From: Chitinophagaceae bacterium
Lineage (GTDB): Bacteria; Bacteroidota; Bacteroidia; Chitinophagales; Chitinophagaceae
NCBI GenBank assembly: GCA_947378615.1
Contig: CANCKV010000007.1
Location: 1-17,894 of the forward strand
Length of the DNA: 17,894 nt
Direction of reading: 5' to 3'
Part shown: positions 1 through 8,100 of the stretch, piece by piece
Layout: each line of letters opens with the position of its first letter
How positions within the stretch are numbered: the stretch's first letter is position 1
Notes under the pieces: model-generated
What the model saw: only the letters and a program-made list of their open reading frames with translations
Told to the model about the DNA's origin: nothing
Database searches by the model: none
Translations under genes and position numbers: made by a program

Positions 1-44
1 ACTTTCAGGAAGTTGATTTAACTAAATTTATTTTTCAAAAACTG

Positions 45-974
45 TTATTTGATAATTTCTACCATCTTGATATTGAGCTCCATTTTGCCTCCATCAACCA
101 TTAAAATATCTGTTTCCGATTCTGTGTAATTCGTCAAATTGGCCAAAATAGTCAAATCACCATTCAGCGTGGTGTTGATGGTATATTTTCCTTCCACATC
201 GGTGATGAATTTTGTACCTACTCCTTCCAAATGAAGGACAACTTTTGGAATAGGTAACCCCGTAACACTATCTGTCACGATGCCTGTGACAAAAGCAGGT
301 AAACCCTGACTCCTATATTTTACACCAAACAACCGACTTGCCGCCCTCATTGCCGATGCATTCAACTCGCTATGGAAAGTCTCTACTTCGTTCCATACTC
401 GAACAATGATTTTATTGACTCCTGCTTTAAGACCTTTTCTTGCGGCTTCTGCTTTAAGAACGACCAATTTAGAATCAGCAAAATTTGATATTTCTGTTTT
501 ACAAGCATTGAAAACAACTGTATATTCAGCAATAGTTGGAAATGCCATTGCAATGCCACCTGCTAATACTCTTTTGGCATCACCATCTATAACTTGTTGT
601 CCACAAAGTATCAACTCAGCATCAGTATTGATGACGGGTTGTCTATCATTGTTAATATCAATATCATAATAGGCACGATCAGCACGAGGAATAAGTCCTA
701 ATTCGATACCACAATTTAAAACAGTGTAATAACAACCGAAGAAAATGTGAAATTTTGCTCTTCCTGCTAATGCAGCTGCAGATGCTGTTCTTTGTACTTG
801 TTTGGAATCAATAACCAAAGTCATTGCTGCATCAAAATTTGTATTTTCTGATTTCAGTCTTGTAGTAGTATCTGCACTTAAAACATTGGTAGTTTTTTTG
901 GCTTCTGACACTGCTGTGTTAAGGGCTTTTTGACAAGCACTATTGGATTGGGGTAATTCTCTTGAAATAGACAT
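45..974 (-). CDS. Uncharacterised protein with C-terminal carboxypeptidase-regulatory-like domain
   Basis: The 309-residue product has no signal peptide or membrane segment, so it looks cytoplasmic unless exported by an unusual route. Residues 1-220 are rich in Ala, Lys and Glu, read as mostly helical, and match no family I recognise. Residues about 227-308 look like a CarboxypepD_reg/CNA-B-type beta-sandwich: a VTGIVTDSVTGLPIPKVVL strand, then TDVEGKYTI, the usual 'G.V.D..TG.pl..v.v' and 'T...G.y.i' pattern. That domain normally sits on exported Bacteroidota proteins, so its presence on a leaderless protein is odd. The gene is transcribed away from the PUL genes and is separated from them by about 800 bp of non-coding DNA, so it is probably not part of the PUL. 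The ATG at 972-974 is the first in frame. The existence of the CDS is well supported; its function is unknown. Confidence 0.8.
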   Translation of the reverse strand: MSISRELPQSNSACQKALNTAVSEAKKTTNVLSADTTTRLKSENTNFDAAMTLVIDSKQVQRTASAAALAGRAKFHIFFGCYYTVLNCGIELGLIPRADRAYYDIDINNDRQPVINTDAELILCGQQVIDGDAKRVLAGGIAMAFPTIAEYTVVFNACKTEISNFADSKLVVLKAEAARKGLKAGVNKIIVRVWNEVETFHSELNASAMRAASRLFGVKYRSQGLPAFVTGIVTDSVTGLPIPKVVLHLEGVGTKFITDVEGKYTINTTLNGDLTILANLTNYTESETDILMVDGGKMELNIKMVEIIK

Positions 975-1178
975 GACGATAAAATTAAAAATTAAATAAT
1001 GTTGTTAAAAAAATAGAAAAATCATCCGATTATTCCTTGTTATTTTTTAAATTCTCCATTAATTTAATGATAACCTTATAATCACTTGCTTTTGAAAGCA
1101 GGTAAATATACAACTTTGACAATAGCAGCCACTTTTATTTTAAATTCCCAAATTATTTAATTTCACAATGGCGACATA

Positions 1179-1399
1179 TTTTACAAAAGAAGCCACTCCT
1201 GAGACCACAACGGGTCCTTGTTTTATAAATGTAGTCACTCCCTAGACCACAACGGGTCTTTGTTTTATAAATGTAGTCACTCCCTAGACCACAGAGGAGG
1301 TATCTTTTGTAAAACAAGTCAATCCCTAGACCACAGAGGTACTATCTTTTATAAAAGAAGTCACCTCTGTGGTCTAGGATGTGACATAATTCATAAAGT
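1179..1399. repeat. 42-bp tandem repeat array ending in an inverted copy
   Basis: Four direct 42-bp units start at 1179, 1221, 1263 and 1305. Each begins TTTTrnAAA, continues as roughly AGTCACTCCCTAGACCACA, and ends in a variable tail: CGGGTCyTTG in the first two, GAGG plus a tATC end in the last two. A fifth unit begins at 1347 (TTTTATAAAAGAAGTCA) but switches at 1363 into the reverse complement of the unit core, which can be followed imperfectly to about 1399. The unit length is a multiple of 3, so an open frame (1218-1424) runs through the array, but its product is only a 14-residue repeat with no recognisable features. The array may be an intergenic repeat element, an array of protein-binding sites, or a structured RNA; the sequence alone does not decide. 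Confidence 0.85.
1325..1378. repeat. Perfect 16-bp inverted repeat (hairpin) within the array
   Basis: The left arm at 1325-1340 is CCTAGACCACAGAGGT and the right arm at 1363-1378 is its exact reverse complement, with 22 bases between. As RNA this would form a strong stem-loop. No T-run follows the right arm on either strand, so it does not look like an intrinsic terminator. It is formed by the last direct unit and the terminal inverted unit of the 42-bp array. Confidence 0.85.
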
Positions 1400-1792
1400 A
1401 TTTACTAGAATTGGCAAAAAATAAGAATTTTCAGCGTTTATAACTTAGTAGAGGTAAGAAAACAAAAGGCTTATAAGTGATTACTTTTTATACGATTTAA
1501 TTCTAAATATTTCCATATTAGGTTATTAATAGGAAAAGTAATTTCTATTTTATTAAATAATACAAGTAGGAAAATCCTAAAAGTTCCTTTGTATAAGAAA
1601 AAAATAATGGATTAACTCTTCAAGGTTTTACCGCAATGTAAACTTAAGAATAACAAAGAACACTAGGATTTCCATTAAATATTGGGCAAGTAATTGCTTA
1701 GATGTAGTCTAATCCTTGTTTAATTTGTATAAGACTTGGTGACAGTTGAATTATAAATGGCTAAGTATAAATAATAATAATTAACAATTAAA

Positions 1793-2389
1793 ATGAGAAA
1801 AATGAGAAAATTAACGATTGCAGTTGCTCTTTTTGCAACAAATGCCTTAGTGATGAATGCCTATGCAAATTCAGGTAATGAGCCTATTGTTTCACCAATA
1901 AAGGGAAGCATCTACAAAATAGGCGATTTTTTACCTGCAACCAATCTGAATAATCCTCAACAAGGCATCCCTTATAAGTACTACCAATTTAAAGATGAGT
2001 TGACGAGTGTGGATTCAATTGCAAAATTGGCAACTGTTTCAAGTGGAATTGCCTCGATAATTGATTTAACCAAAACTACACGTGAAGAAAACTATGCATT
2101 TATTTTTGAGGGATATGTAAAAGTTCCAAGTAATGATAGTTATGTATTCTCAATCAATTCGGATGATGGAAGTAAATTAGTGATAGATGATAAGGTGGAA
2201 ATTTTGAATGACGGATACCATGCTGAAGAAGAGGTTGAGAAAGAAGTAAAATTAGCAGCAGGATTTCATAAAATTAAGGTATTCTTTTGGCAAGGTGGGG
2301 CAGAATATGCTTTAAGTGTTTCATGGAAAAGTAATTCTATCCCTAAAACATCACTTCCTGCATCCGTTTTATTTTATGATAAAAAATAA
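1793..2389 (+). CDS. Secreted single-domain PA14 protein
   Basis: This 198-residue exported protein probably has a signal peptide at residues 1-25 (MRKMRK n-region, hydrophobic core, MNAYA cleavage region). There is no lipobox Cys. Residues about 38-195 form a PA14 domain: YAFIFEGYVKVPSNDSYVF, then the hallmark INSDDGSKLVIDDK, NDGYH, and the closing beta strands FHKIKVFFWQGG and YALSVSW, ending IPKTSLPASVLFY as PA14 domains often do. PA14 is a beta-barrel often fused to glycoside hydrolases or adhesins, where it can bind carbohydrate; the adjacent Asp pair matches the calcium-binding position of lectin-type PA14 domains. Here it stands alone, 72 bp upstream of the GH105-like gene, so co-transcription and a glycan-binding accessory role are plausible but inferred. 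A second in-frame ATG lies at 1802; either start leaves the signal peptide intact. Confidence 0.85.
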   Translation: MRKMRKLTIAVALFATNALVMNAYANSGNEPIVSPIKGSIYKIGDFLPATNLNNPQQGIPYKYYQFKDELTSVDSIAKLATVSSGIASIIDLTKTTREENYAFIFEGYVKVPSNDSYVFSINSDDGSKLVIDDKVEILNDGYHAEEEVEKEVKLAAGFHKIKVFFWQGGAEYALSVSWKSNSIPKTSLPASVLFYDKK

Positions 2390-2461
2390 ACTCAATCAAA
2401 CTAAACTCTATTTTACATTTCTGATGGATGAAAACATATCGATTGTTCAAATAAAAGAATT

Positions 2462-3595
2462 ATGACGAATAAAGTAAAAGGATTATTGAATCTGATGACA
2501 ATTTTAGTTGGAATTGCTATTTTAACTAGCGTTTCTTTCGCTCAAGGAGCACCAATTAAGAAAAAAGAAGTTTTAAAAATCATGGAGAGAGTTGCCGATT
2601 GGCAATTACAATCAATGCGTGAAAAGAAACCTTGGAACCTAGGGAATTGGGAATATGCAGTTGGTTATACGGGTATTTATGAACTAAGTAAGATGAGCAA
2701 AAGTTATCGGGATAACTTAATCGAAATAGGAGAAAAACTTAATTGGAAAACAGGTCGTGACCGTTTTCACGCTGACGATTATTGTATAGGGCAGCTATAT
2801 TCTTTGTTATATATGCAGCAAAAGGACGAAAAGTTTATTGCGAATTTTAAGGGACTTGCTGATAGCATCGTAACGATGCCACATACCGAAAGTTTAGCTT
2901 GGAAAAACAAAATCGCTTCAAGAGAATGGGCATGGTGTGATGCATTATTTATGGGGCCACCTGCATTGGGATATTTATCTACAGCAACAGGTGATATGAA
3001 ATATCTTGACATGGCAACTAAATTGTGGTGGAAAACAACTGATTACCTGTACGATACATCAGAACATCTTTATTTTAGGGATCAAAGTAATTTTAAGAAA
3101 AGAGAACAGAATGGGGCTAAAGTGTTTTGGAGTAGGGGCAATGGTTGGGTAATCGCAGGACTAGTAAGATTATTACAAAATATGCCTGCTAATTATGAAG
3201 GACGTCAACGATTTGAACAATTGCTAAAGGAATATTCTGTTCGAATTATACAATTGCAACAGGAAGATGGCACATGGCATTCGTCCTTGCTTGCCCCAAA
3301 TATTTACCCAAATAAAGAATCGAGTGGAACGGGATTGATATGTTATGCCTTGATGTGGGGGGTAAATAATGGTCAATTGGATGCAAAAACTTATTTGCCT
3401 GTGATTTATAAATCATGGACTGCCTTAACAACTTGTGTGGGTGAAACTGGCAAGTTAGGCTATGTGCAACAGGTGGCAGATTCGCCAGGAGCAGTTGATG
3501 AAAATAGTACCAAAGTATATGGTGTTGGTGCATTCCTACTTGCAGGTAGTGAGATATACAAATATTTGGAAAAGCACAAAAAATTTGCCTTTTAG
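2462..3595 (+). CDS. GH105/GH88-like unsaturated rhamnogalacturonyl hydrolase
   Basis: This 377-residue exported enzyme has a signal peptide at about 1-28 (hydrophobic LMTILVGIAILTSVSFA then Q). The mature part is an (alpha/alpha)6-barrel of the GH105/GH88 type: WNLGNWEYAVGYTGIYEL near residues 58-75, HADDYCIGQLY (103-113), WAWCDALFMGPPALGYL (157-172) with the conserved Asp160 expected to be the general acid, and FWSRGNGWVIAGL (222-234). Family members (YteR/YesR type) hydrate and release a 4,5-unsaturated uronic acid from the non-reducing end of oligosaccharides made by polysaccharide lyases, usually from rhamnogalacturonan I. Length is typical. No polysaccharide lyase is present in the window, so the product would be a downstream step for substrate cut elsewhere; unsaturated glucuronyl substrates are an alternative. 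It lies 72 bp after the PA14 gene, probably in one transcript. Confidence 0.88.
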   Translation: MTNKVKGLLNLMTILVGIAILTSVSFAQGAPIKKKEVLKIMERVADWQLQSMREKKPWNLGNWEYAVGYTGIYELSKMSKSYRDNLIEIGEKLNWKTGRDRFHADDYCIGQLYSLLYMQQKDEKFIANFKGLADSIVTMPHTESLAWKNKIASREWAWCDALFMGPPALGYLSTATGDMKYLDMATKLWWKTTDYLYDTSEHLYFRDQSNFKKREQNGAKVFWSRGNGWVIAGLVRLLQNMPANYEGRQRFEQLLKEYSVRIIQLQQEDGTWHSSLLAPNIYPNKESSGTGLICYALMWGVNNGQLDAKTYLPVIYKSWTALTTCVGETGKLGYVQQVADSPGAVDENSTKVYGVGAFLLAGSEIYKYLEKHKKFAF

Positions 3596-3992
3596 ATTTC
3601 AATAACTGATTGAAGGATTGGATAGGAACTTTTATTTATAAATAAACGACTTATCTCTCAAGATGGATAATATTTGGAGTATAGTACCCTTTTTTTGAAT
3701 TCTAGTTAGGAACAGGGTGTATAACATTTTTTTGCTTAAAGAGGTTCGTGGAGACACGAACCTTGGCATACTGCCTAGTTTCGTGTCCTCACGAAACAAA
3801 AAAAATGTTATCCGCCCTTAGGTACATTAAATAAAAAAAAGGAATATTGTAAACATTATTTGGGGGGAAGTTATCAACCAAAATATTTAAAGAAAGTTCT
3901 TATATAGGTAGAAGCATATTTTTATAGATTTCCTAGAAAAATAATTTATTTAATCAGTAGAATTTTAAATTTCTTTCTTTTATTCAATAAAC
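3596..3992. other. Intergenic region with nested inverted repeat, no gene
   Basis: About 400 bp separate the GH105 gene from the FecR gene. A weak 6-bp stem (TTCAAT / ATTGAA, 3598-3614) follows the GH105 stop without a T-run, so it is at best a poor terminator. The nested inverted repeat at 3711-3822 is described separately. The remaining sequence to 3992 is very AT-rich and should contain the promoter for the FecR-SusC operon, but I see no clear TAnnTTTG site. There is no trace of a sigma factor gene, which is the usual neighbour upstream of fecR. Confidence 0.6.
3711..3822. repeat. Long nested inverted repeat (possible MITE or structured element)
   Basis: The outer arms are about AACAGGGTGTATAACA plus T7G (3711-3734) and CA8 plus TGTTATCCGCCCTTA (3797-3820). 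They pair with three mismatches over the 14 bp outside the T/A runs, and the runs differ by one base. Inside each arm is its own perfect hairpin: 3743-3762 (GGTTCGTG, loop GAGA, CACGAACC) and 3778-3797 (GTTTCGTG, loop TCCT, CACGAAAC). The two hairpins are nearly reverse complements of each other, and the centre (GGCA-tac-TGCC, 3765-3775) is also dyadic. The whole is therefore one long palindrome with palindromes inside the arms. It encodes nothing. Such architecture fits a miniature inverted-repeat element or a REP-like unit; a bidirectional terminator is another option, as T- and A-runs flank the stems. Confidence 0.8.
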
Positions 3993-5126
3993 ATGTTAAT
4001 AATGGAAAAAGAATTCATATACAACTTTGAAAGTTTACTTTTTGATAAGTCTTTCAGGAGATGGATTTTCTTGAAGGGGTCTGATGAGGAAATTGTATTT
4101 TGGGAAACTTGGAAGAATAAGAGCAACAATAATAATGAGCTATGTAACGAAGCTAAAGCAGTTTTATTTGCCATTAATTTATCTGGAAAATATTTATCGG
4201 ACGATGAAATTGATTATGAAGTAAAGAAAGTGCTTAATAAAGTTGAATCTACAAAAGAAAGTACCCTTCAAATTTTTATTAATCAGATATCAGAACTGAT
4301 ACCATCAAAGAAACAATTTGCTTTTGCATTTTCAATCATTTTGTTAATCGGCATATTTGGATTGAACTACAAAAAGTTTTTTCCAGACAACGTAGATAAT
4401 ATTTATTCACGTTTAATGTTATCAGACAAAAAAAATGTAATTAAATACACGAGTCAAAGTGATTCTTCAAAATATGTTTTGCCAGATGGTAGTACAGTAA
4501 TTCTAAGTAAGAATACCACACTTAGTTTTTTTTATAGGGCAGATAGTGGTTTTTTAAGAAGAGAAGCTATATTATCGGGTGAGGCATTTTTTGATATTTC
4601 CAAGAATCCAAAACAACCATTTATCGTTTATACACCTCGATTAACCACGAAGGTATTAGGGACTTCATTTACGATTACTTCTTATCCAAACACAAAATCT
4701 TCGACAGTTCAATTGCTTACAGGCAAGATTTCTGTTTATAAGAATGAAGATTTGGATAAATCTTTTGCTAATCCTGAAAATTGGGGAGGTGTAGTATTAG
4801 TTCCTAATCAAATGGTAACTTATAATGACGAGAATAGGACACTTTCAAGGTCTTTAATCAACAATCCGATAGTATTATCAAAAGAAAGTGACTTATTTAC
4901 TTTTTCAAGTACGCCCGTGTCCAATGTTTTCGATACTTTGTCTAAATGCTATAATATTAATATCATTTATGATGAAAATATTTTTAATAACTGTACACTT
5001 ACGGTAAGTTTAGGTGGAGAGTCATTTTTTCAAAAACTACAAGTTATTTGTAAGTCAACTCAATCTAAGTACGAAATAATTGATGGGAATGTGATCATTT
5101 CTAAAGATTATGGTCAACATTTTTGA
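3993..5126 (+). CDS. FecR-family anti-sigma factor with DUF4974 domain
   Basis: This 377-residue single-pass inner membrane protein starts with a cytoplasmic N-terminal part (1-107) that would bind an ECF sigma factor. A membrane segment at about 109-126 (FAFAFSIILLIGIFGLNY) follows. The periplasmic FecR domain spans about 155-252: KYVLPDGSTVILSKNTTLSF, LSGEAFFDISKNPKQPFIVYTP, TKVLGTSFTITSY, VQLLTGKISVY. The C-terminal part (about 303-370, TPVSNVFDTLSKCYNINIIYDENI onward) matches the DUF4974/STN-like domain of Bacteroidota FecR proteins. In this family the periplasmic part contacts the STN domain of a TonB-dependent transducer and controls sigma release. The transducer is probably the next gene, 59 bp downstream. 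The partner sigma gene is not upstream as usual; the only candidate here is the last gene of the same cluster. A second in-frame ATG at 4002 is an equally good start. Confidence 0.93.
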   Translation: MLIMEKEFIYNFESLLFDKSFRRWIFLKGSDEEIVFWETWKNKSNNNNELCNEAKAVLFAINLSGKYLSDDEIDYEVKKVLNKVESTKESTLQIFINQISELIPSKKQFAFAFSIILLIGIFGLNYKKFFPDNVDNIYSRLMLSDKKNVIKYTSQSDSSKYVLPDGSTVILSKNTTLSFFYRADSGFLRREAILSGEAFFDISKNPKQPFIVYTPRLTTKVLGTSFTITSYPNTKSSTVQLLTGKISVYKNEDLDKSFANPENWGGVVLVPNQMVTYNDENRTLSRSLINNPIVLSKESDLFTFSSTPVSNVFDTLSKCYNINIIYDENIFNNCTLTVSLGGESFFQKLQVICKSTQSKYEIIDGNVIISKDYGQHF

Positions 5127-5155
5127 TTGTAATCAACGTCAAAGTTTAAGTTGTG

Positions 5156-5163
5156 TATTTTTG
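5156..5163 (+). promoter_or_regulatory. Candidate Bacteroidota -7 element upstream of first SusC
   Basis: TATTTTTG matches the Bacteroidota housekeeping -7 consensus TAnnTTTG exactly and lies 22 bases before the SusC ATG. No TTTG -33 motif is found at the expected distance, and the element would give a very short leader. In such AT-rich DNA a chance match is quite possible. If real, it would allow susC to be transcribed independently of the FecR gene. Confidence 0.25.
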
Positions 5164-5185
5164 GTTTTTTAATTAGTTTGCCATA

Positions 5186-8100
5186 ATGAAATGTAAATTA
5201 TCTTGTTTTCATCGCTTATTAAATAGTTGTTCACCAATCTTGGGCATAAAATGTTTCTCAAGTGTTCAGCTATTTTTACCTTTAATGATAATTATTCTCT
5301 CTTGTTTAGATATAAGCACTACTTATGGGCAGGATATTTTAGCTAAAAAGATATCAGTAAATATTCAAAATCTGCCTCTAGACAAAGCTATTAAACAACT
5401 AGAAACAACGAATGGAGTTAGATTTTCTTATAGTCCTACTATCATTGATCGGGAAAAGAAAATAAATATTAAACTCGATAACAAGCCACTGTCAGAAATA
5501 CTTGACCAACTTTTCACTCCTATAGGTATCAAGTTTGAGTTATTAAATAATTATATAGTTCTTAGTAATAACTTACCTCCAAATGATGGAAAAAAAAAAC
5601 AACAAAATCAAAGCACGTCATCAGCCATCCAAAATGAAGTTTCAACTGTAACCAAAAAACAAAATCAATCACAGGGACGCGTCATTAATGATAAGGGATT
5701 GCCGTTAGTAGGAGCCTATGTTAAGGTTATTTCTACGGTAAAAACAACTACAACTGATGCAAAGGGTAATTTTTTTATAGATATACCGGGCGAATCAGCC
5801 ACAGTTTCATTTAATTATGTTGGATGTAAGGAATATAGAATGAAAATTGAGCCGGGAAAATCTTACACCGTTACCTTATCTGAAATTCCAACTGATTTAA
5901 CGGATGTAATTGTGGTAGCTTATGGTACTCAAAGCAAAAAACAATCATCCTCAGCAATCAGTTCAACTAAAGGAAGTGAGTTATTAGAATCACCTACAGC
6001 AGATTTAACAAACGCTTTAACGGGCAGGGTAACAGGAATAACGACTGTTCAACAAAGCGGCAAACCCGGAGATAGTCAAGCAGATATCTATATAAGAGGT
6101 CAGGTATCGGCTTCGGCTACCCCATTATATATTGTTGATGGGATTGAAAGAGTTGAATTTGGGAATATTGATCCGAATGAAATCGAATCTATTTCAATAT
6201 TAAAGGATGCAGGAGCAACAGCTGTTTTTGGTTTAAAAGGTGCAAATGGAGTTGTATTAATCACTACTAAACAAGGCAAGAGTGGAACTACAACAATGTC
6301 ATATTCAGGGAATACAGGAATTACACAATTTGGTGGCATTGCAAAAGTTTTAGATGCATATCCAAGTGCAACTTTACAATCTGAAGCGCAAATGAACATT
6401 GGTCAGACCCCTCGCTTTTCAGCAACCGATCTTGAAATTTTCAAAAGTGGAAATGGAAACCCGCTCTTATACCCAAATTCCAATTGGTTTCACATTATTA
6501 CCAAACCAAACGCTATTCAGAATCAGCATAATTTCAATGTAAGTGGTGGTAATGATCAGGCAAGATATTTTGTATCGGCAGGCTATCTTTATGCTGACGG
6601 TCAAATGAAAGAATACCAATCCTCTCAGGGTTATAAGGTAAATATTGATTTTACCCGATTTAATTTCAGATCCAATATTGATTTAAAATTAACGAATACA
6701 ACCAATTTCGCTATCAGGACTGCTGGAAGGCTCGAGCAAAGATATTCTCCAATTACTATAAATTACGGTTCTGATAATCAGCAAAAATATAATTATGCAT
6801 GGGAAGGGTTAATGACAAAAGTTTTTAGACTACCCTCTTGGCTATATCCATTCTACCCTGAATATACCAACTCAAGCGACCCTGCAATTCAGGCCCTCGA
6901 TGCAAAATATAATCATATCGAAGATTACTCTAATTATATAATCAACTCTTTTAACCCCTATGCTATTGAAACACAAGCTGGATTTATAAAATGGAATAAA
7001 AATATTATTGAAAATATATTTGTACTCGACCAAAATCTTAGTTGGTTGACAAGTGGGTTAAAGGCAAAACTAACCTTTGGTTATGATGCAAACTTCGATG
7101 CAGCTTCTTCACAAATTGGCTCTTACAAAGCATGGGGAATTGATACTGCAAAATTAACTTTGGTTCCCTCACCTGTATCACCAAACAATGTTGATGCACC
7201 TTTAGGTGGAATTGGTGTGACACAAGAAGGCTTTAATAAAACCAATATCCAATTACAAATTGATTACTCAAAAAGAATTGGGAACCTGCATTCTATTAGT
7301 GCAGTATTGGTTGGACAAAGAGAATTACAACAATTAAGGGGTGGGCAAGCCCCTTCAGCCAATCAAGGTTTGATTGGTAGAATATCTTACAACTATATAA
7401 GACGCTATTTTCTTGAAACAAGTGCCTCTTATAGTGGTTCAGAAAACTATCCATCTGCCCATAGATATGGAATATTCCCGTCTGTTTCAGTTGGTTGGAT
7501 TATTAGCGAAGAAAAGTTTTTTCATAAAAACAATTGGGTAAGTTATCTTAAAATTCGTTCATCCATGGGTTTAGTAGGCATACCTAGTCCCTCGACAGGA
7601 AGATTTGCTTATCTAAGCAATTATAATTGGGGTGGTGGTGTTTATTTTGGAACAAACACGCTCAATCCTGTTACTACTCAAAGCAGTTTTGGTAACCCAG
7701 ATGTTACATGGGAGACTTCTAGAAAACGGAATATTGGACTTGATGCTACGTTTATAAAAAATAAATTATCATTTACTATCGACTTGTTTGACGATTTACG
7801 TTATAATATATTATCTACAAGAGTTAATACAGCATCTACATTATATGGGACTACACAACCTCCAACTAACTACGGGAGAAATTTCAATAGTGGATTTGAA
7901 GTGAGCATGAATTATAACGATAATTGGCAAAACAAGATTTTGTATGGCATTAACTTTAATTTTAGTTATGCACGTAATAAGATTTTAATAACAGATGACG
8001 CACCCGGAATGCCAAATTATCAAAAGAAAACTGGAAATAAAATTGGGCAATATTATGGATATAAAACACAAGGATTTTATCACGACCAAGCAGATATAGC

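Larger units (their letters stand above)
975..1792. other. Divergent intergenic region, no gene supported
   Basis: This AT-rich region of about 820 bp separates the minus-strand gene ending at 45 from the plus-strand PA14 gene. It contains a short palindrome at 1087-1100 (TGCTTT-tg-AAAGCA), the repeat array at 1179-1399 described separately, and about 390 bp (1400-1792) in which I see no gene, RNA or clear repeat. It must contain the promoters of both flanking genes, but I found no convincing Bacteroidota -33/-7 pair (TTTG and TAnnTTTG). Confidence 0.6.

Noticed and set aside
1325..1378. Intrinsic terminator
   Set aside because: The stem is strong but is not followed by a T-run on either strand, and it lies about 350-400 bp from either neighbouring gene start, between divergent genes.
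1179..1399. CRISPR array
   Set aside because: Units abut directly with no distinct spacers, unit sequence drifts, the last unit is inverted, and no cas genes are present.
1218..1424. 68-codon open frame across the 42-bp repeats, encoding a 14-residue repeat (YKCSHSLDHxG)
   Set aside because: The frame stays open only because the repeat length is divisible by 3. There is no signal peptide, domain or upstream promoter, and the frame runs through the inverted unit into unrelated sequence. It is better explained as non-coding repeat DNA, though not fully excluded.
3246..3602. Antisense open frame opposite the end of the GH105 gene
   Set aside because: It overlaps a well-supported conserved gene, has no recognisable domain and has shadow-like composition. 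Similar antisense frames within the susC and susD genes were rejected for the same reason.
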